7,933 nucleotides of DNA. It comes from Namhaeicola sp039714555 (GTDB lineage: Bacteria; Bacteroidota; Bacteroidia; Flavobacteriales; Flavobacteriaceae). Shown piece after piece: positions 6,547 through 7,933 of the stretch. The DNA lies in contig JBDLJB010000067.1 of assembly GCA_039714555.1 (NCBI GenBank), positions 1 to 7,933 of the forward strand. Reading direction: 5' to 3'. Made by a program: the position numbers and the translations under genes. How positions within the stretch are numbered: the first letter of the stretch is position 1; each line of letters starts with the position of its first letter. The notes under the pieces are model-generated. The model was not told the DNA's origin. It worked only from the letters and a program-made list of their open reading frames with translations, and made no database searches.

Positions 6547-7829
6547 TGAATAAAAATTATTTCATATTCGATAAAAACAAGTGTGTTGGCTGTGAAGCTT
6601 GCGTTATAGCTTGTATTAATGAAAACGGTTTTCAAGAGCCGGAATCGTGGAGAAATATCTATTCATCTAATCCTGAAAAATTACCCGGACTACCATTATT
6701 CTACCTGTCCATGTCGTGCAATCATTGTGAAGATGCAGTTTGTATGGAAAATTGTCCGGCACTTGCTTATTCACGCAGCCCGATAACCGGAGCGGTTTTA
6801 CATACAACTAATCATTGTATCGGTTGTAAATACTGTACTTGGAACTGCCCATATGATGCGCCAAAATTCAATCCAATTAGTGGGATTATTAATAAATGTA
6901 ATTTTTGCGAATCACGACTTATCGATAATCAAGAACCTGCTTGTGTTAGCTTATGCCCAACCGGAGCCCTCGATTTTTCTTTCGAAGAAATTGATAAGTC
7001 ATCTATAAAATCAAGCATCAATGTTCCTGTAAGTACCCAACCATCAATTGTTATAAAGGAGCGTATTAAAAAAAACGGTCCGGAAATTGATCACAGTCTT
7101 TTTGAATCAATAGAAATTACAGAACCTGCTGTTGTTAAAAAAATATCTGCTTTAAAAGAATGGACTTTAGTTTTGTTCACTTTTATTGTTTCGGTAATGG
7201 TAGGTATCACTGCAGTTAATACTTTAAATCAGCAGTCATTGAACATCAAGTTTGTATTTTTAGCCGTAGGAGCTATTGCCGCAGGACTAAGCATGTTCCA
7301 TTTAGGTAAGCCTTTTAGAGCTTGGCGTGCATTACTGAATATCAGGAAATCATGGTTAAGTCGTGAAATTCTTTTTTTCTCACTTTTTTATGCTTCTACA
7401 TTTATTGACTTAATTGTATTAGACTTACCAAATTGGCTACTTATTGTATTTGGATTTATGCTCCTCTTTTCCGTTGACAAATTATACCAACCTGTACAAG
7501 TGTACTGGAAAACTAAGTTTCACTCTGCTCAAGTAATCTTTATTTCACTTTCATATTTCTTATTATTCAATAATTTATATTGGATTTTTGCTTCGCTAAT
7601 GGGTTTTCGACTTTACTTATTTCTAATTGGAATTAAGCAGTTTGAAATACCTTTAAAAGTAAAAATGATTCGAATCCTCAGTTTGATTCTAACAGCCCTT
7701 TTCATTGTTATTGGTTCTCCTATTTGGTACACTATCCTAATATTTACAATTGGTGAAATTATTGATAGAATTGTATTTTACTATGACCTTGATGTTCCTG
7801 ATATAAAAAGGCACTTGGCACAAAAGTGA
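6546..7829 (+). CDS. Fused four-cluster ferredoxin and DmsC-type membrane anchor subunit
   Basis: Electron-transfer and quinone-binding subunit of the molybdoenzyme encoded just upstream. Residues 1-150 are a DmsB/NrfC-like ferredoxin with sixteen cluster cysteines: C13/16/19/23, C58/61/66/70, C91/94/97/101 and C118/121/133/137, enough for four [4Fe-4S] clusters. A hydrophilic linker (about 150-204) leads to a DmsC-like domain with roughly eight hydrophobic segments near 207-225, 233-250, 273-292, 296-310, 327-345, 348-362, 374-391 and 393-410. The block HLGKPFRAWRAL (252-263) followed by SWLSREI (269-275) is characteristic of DmsC. Known: DmsB and DmsC are separate polypeptides in E. coli, where DmsC oxidises menaquinol; here they are one chain. 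With no leader, the ferredoxin part should be cytoplasmic. The start ATG shares its A with the upstream stop (TAATG), and TGA TAA tandem stops end the gene. No TorD-type chaperone gene follows before the window ends. Confidence 0.93.
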   Translation: MNKNYFIFDKNKCVGCEACVIACINENGFQEPESWRNIYSSNPEKLPGLPLFYLSMSCNHCEDAVCMENCPALAYSRSPITGAVLHTTNHCIGCKYCTWNCPYDAPKFNPISGIINKCNFCESRLIDNQEPACVSLCPTGALDFSFEEIDKSSIKSSINVPVSTQPSIVIKERIKKNGPEIDHSLFESIEITEPAVVKKISALKEWTLVLFTFIVSVMVGITAVNTLNQQSLNIKFVFLAVGAIAAGLSMFHLGKPFRAWRALLNIRKSWLSREILFFSLFYASTFIDLIVLDLPNWLLIVFGFMLLFSVDKLYQPVQVYWKTKFHSAQVIFISLSYFLLFNNLYWIFASLMGFRLYLFLIGIKQFEIPLKVKMIRILSLILTALFIVIGSPIWYTILIFTIGEIIDRIVFYYDLDVPDIKRHLAQK

Positions 7830-7852
7830 TAAAGAATAGTTGCATAGTTTTT

Positions 7853-7915
7853 AAACAGAACTTGAATTAATCTTATATTGGTTAAATCTAAAAAACTTGA
7901 ATTATAAAAACAGAA
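7853..7915 (+). repeat. Short direct repeats downstream of the operon
   Basis: AACTTGAATTA occurs at 7859-7869 and 7894-7904, and AAACAGAA at 7853-7860 and 7908-7915. They lie in the roughly 100-base A+T-rich tail after the anchor gene, where I see no terminator hairpin. They may be simple composition effects. Confidence 0.3.
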
Positions 7916-7924
7916 AATAAAAAC

Positions 7925-7933
7925 GCTTGCCAA
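7925..7933 (+). repeat. Probable left half-site of a fifth attC-like palindrome, cut by the window edge
   Basis: GCTTGCCAA ends the window. Its reverse complement, TTGGCAAGC, matches 4371-4379 (TTGGCAATC), the first bases of the same unit, at 8 of 9 positions. If the next base is C, the half-site ends in AAC like the left edges of the other four palindromes. Only nine bases are visible. Confidence 0.4.

Larger units (their letters stand above)
1..7933 (+). mobile_element. Putative integron-like gene cassette array (recombinase not in window)
   Basis: Seen: six same-strand genes with mostly unrelated functions form five units, and each of the first four units ends in an imperfect palindrome running from AAC to CCGTT. 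Known: integron cassettes are one or two genes plus an attC site, all in one orientation, joined between the G and the TT of the right core. Applied here, the junctions fall after bases 586, 1575, 2596 and 4370, giving complete units of 989, 1021 and 1774 bp and a last unit of at least 3563 bp. Inference: this is a cassette array or its relic. Beta-lactamase and acetyltransferase genes are typical cassette cargo. No integrase or array promoter is visible, and the palindromes could instead be terminators or a dispersed intergenic repeat family. Confidence 0.5.

Overview
The window looks like accessory DNA from a member of the Bacteroidota. It is A+T-rich, most start codons lack a purine-rich ribosome-binding site, two secreted proteins have leaders ending just before Gln, and the gene content (periplasmic GH20 hexosaminidase, lipoprotein class D beta-lactamase) fits that phylum. 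The placement is inferred from style, not from a marker gene. No rRNA, tRNA, CRISPR array, transposase or integrase was found.

Layout: six genes, all on the + strand. They are a GNAT acetyltransferase (24-539), a class D beta-lactamase lipoprotein (598-1446), an exported alpha/beta hydrolase (1622-2458), an exported GH20 beta-N-acetylhexosaminidase (2635-4275), and a coupled pair for a molybdopterin oxidoreductase (4450-6546) and a fused four-cluster ferredoxin plus DmsC-type membrane anchor (6546-7829). Only the last two form an obvious functional unit: a membrane-bound quinone-linked molybdoenzyme with a fused electron-transfer subunit. Its substrate cannot be assigned. It lacks a Tat leader and is therefore probably cytoplasm-facing. 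The other four genes are unrelated to it and to each other.

The most interesting signal is between the genes. Each of the first four genes is followed by an imperfect palindrome of about 55-140 bp (524-592, 1447-1584, 2469-2605, 4321-4379). Its left edge ends in AAC, its right edge is CCGTT, and it has an inner inverted repeat set in from the outer one by 2-5 bases on the left and 5-6 on the right. This is the architecture of integron attC sites, although the right-hand core departs from the usual GTTRRRY. The bases just after a CCGTT site pair with the far end of the same gene unit better than, or as well as, with the palindrome in which they now lie. That is clearest for units 2, 3 and 5, and it is what is expected if each gene plus its palindrome was once a closed circle. 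The window ends within what looks like a fifth left half-site. The best overall reading is a promoter-poor, single-orientation cassette array with a divergent attC family and a recombinase outside the window. The last unit is unusually large and carries a two-gene respiratory operon.
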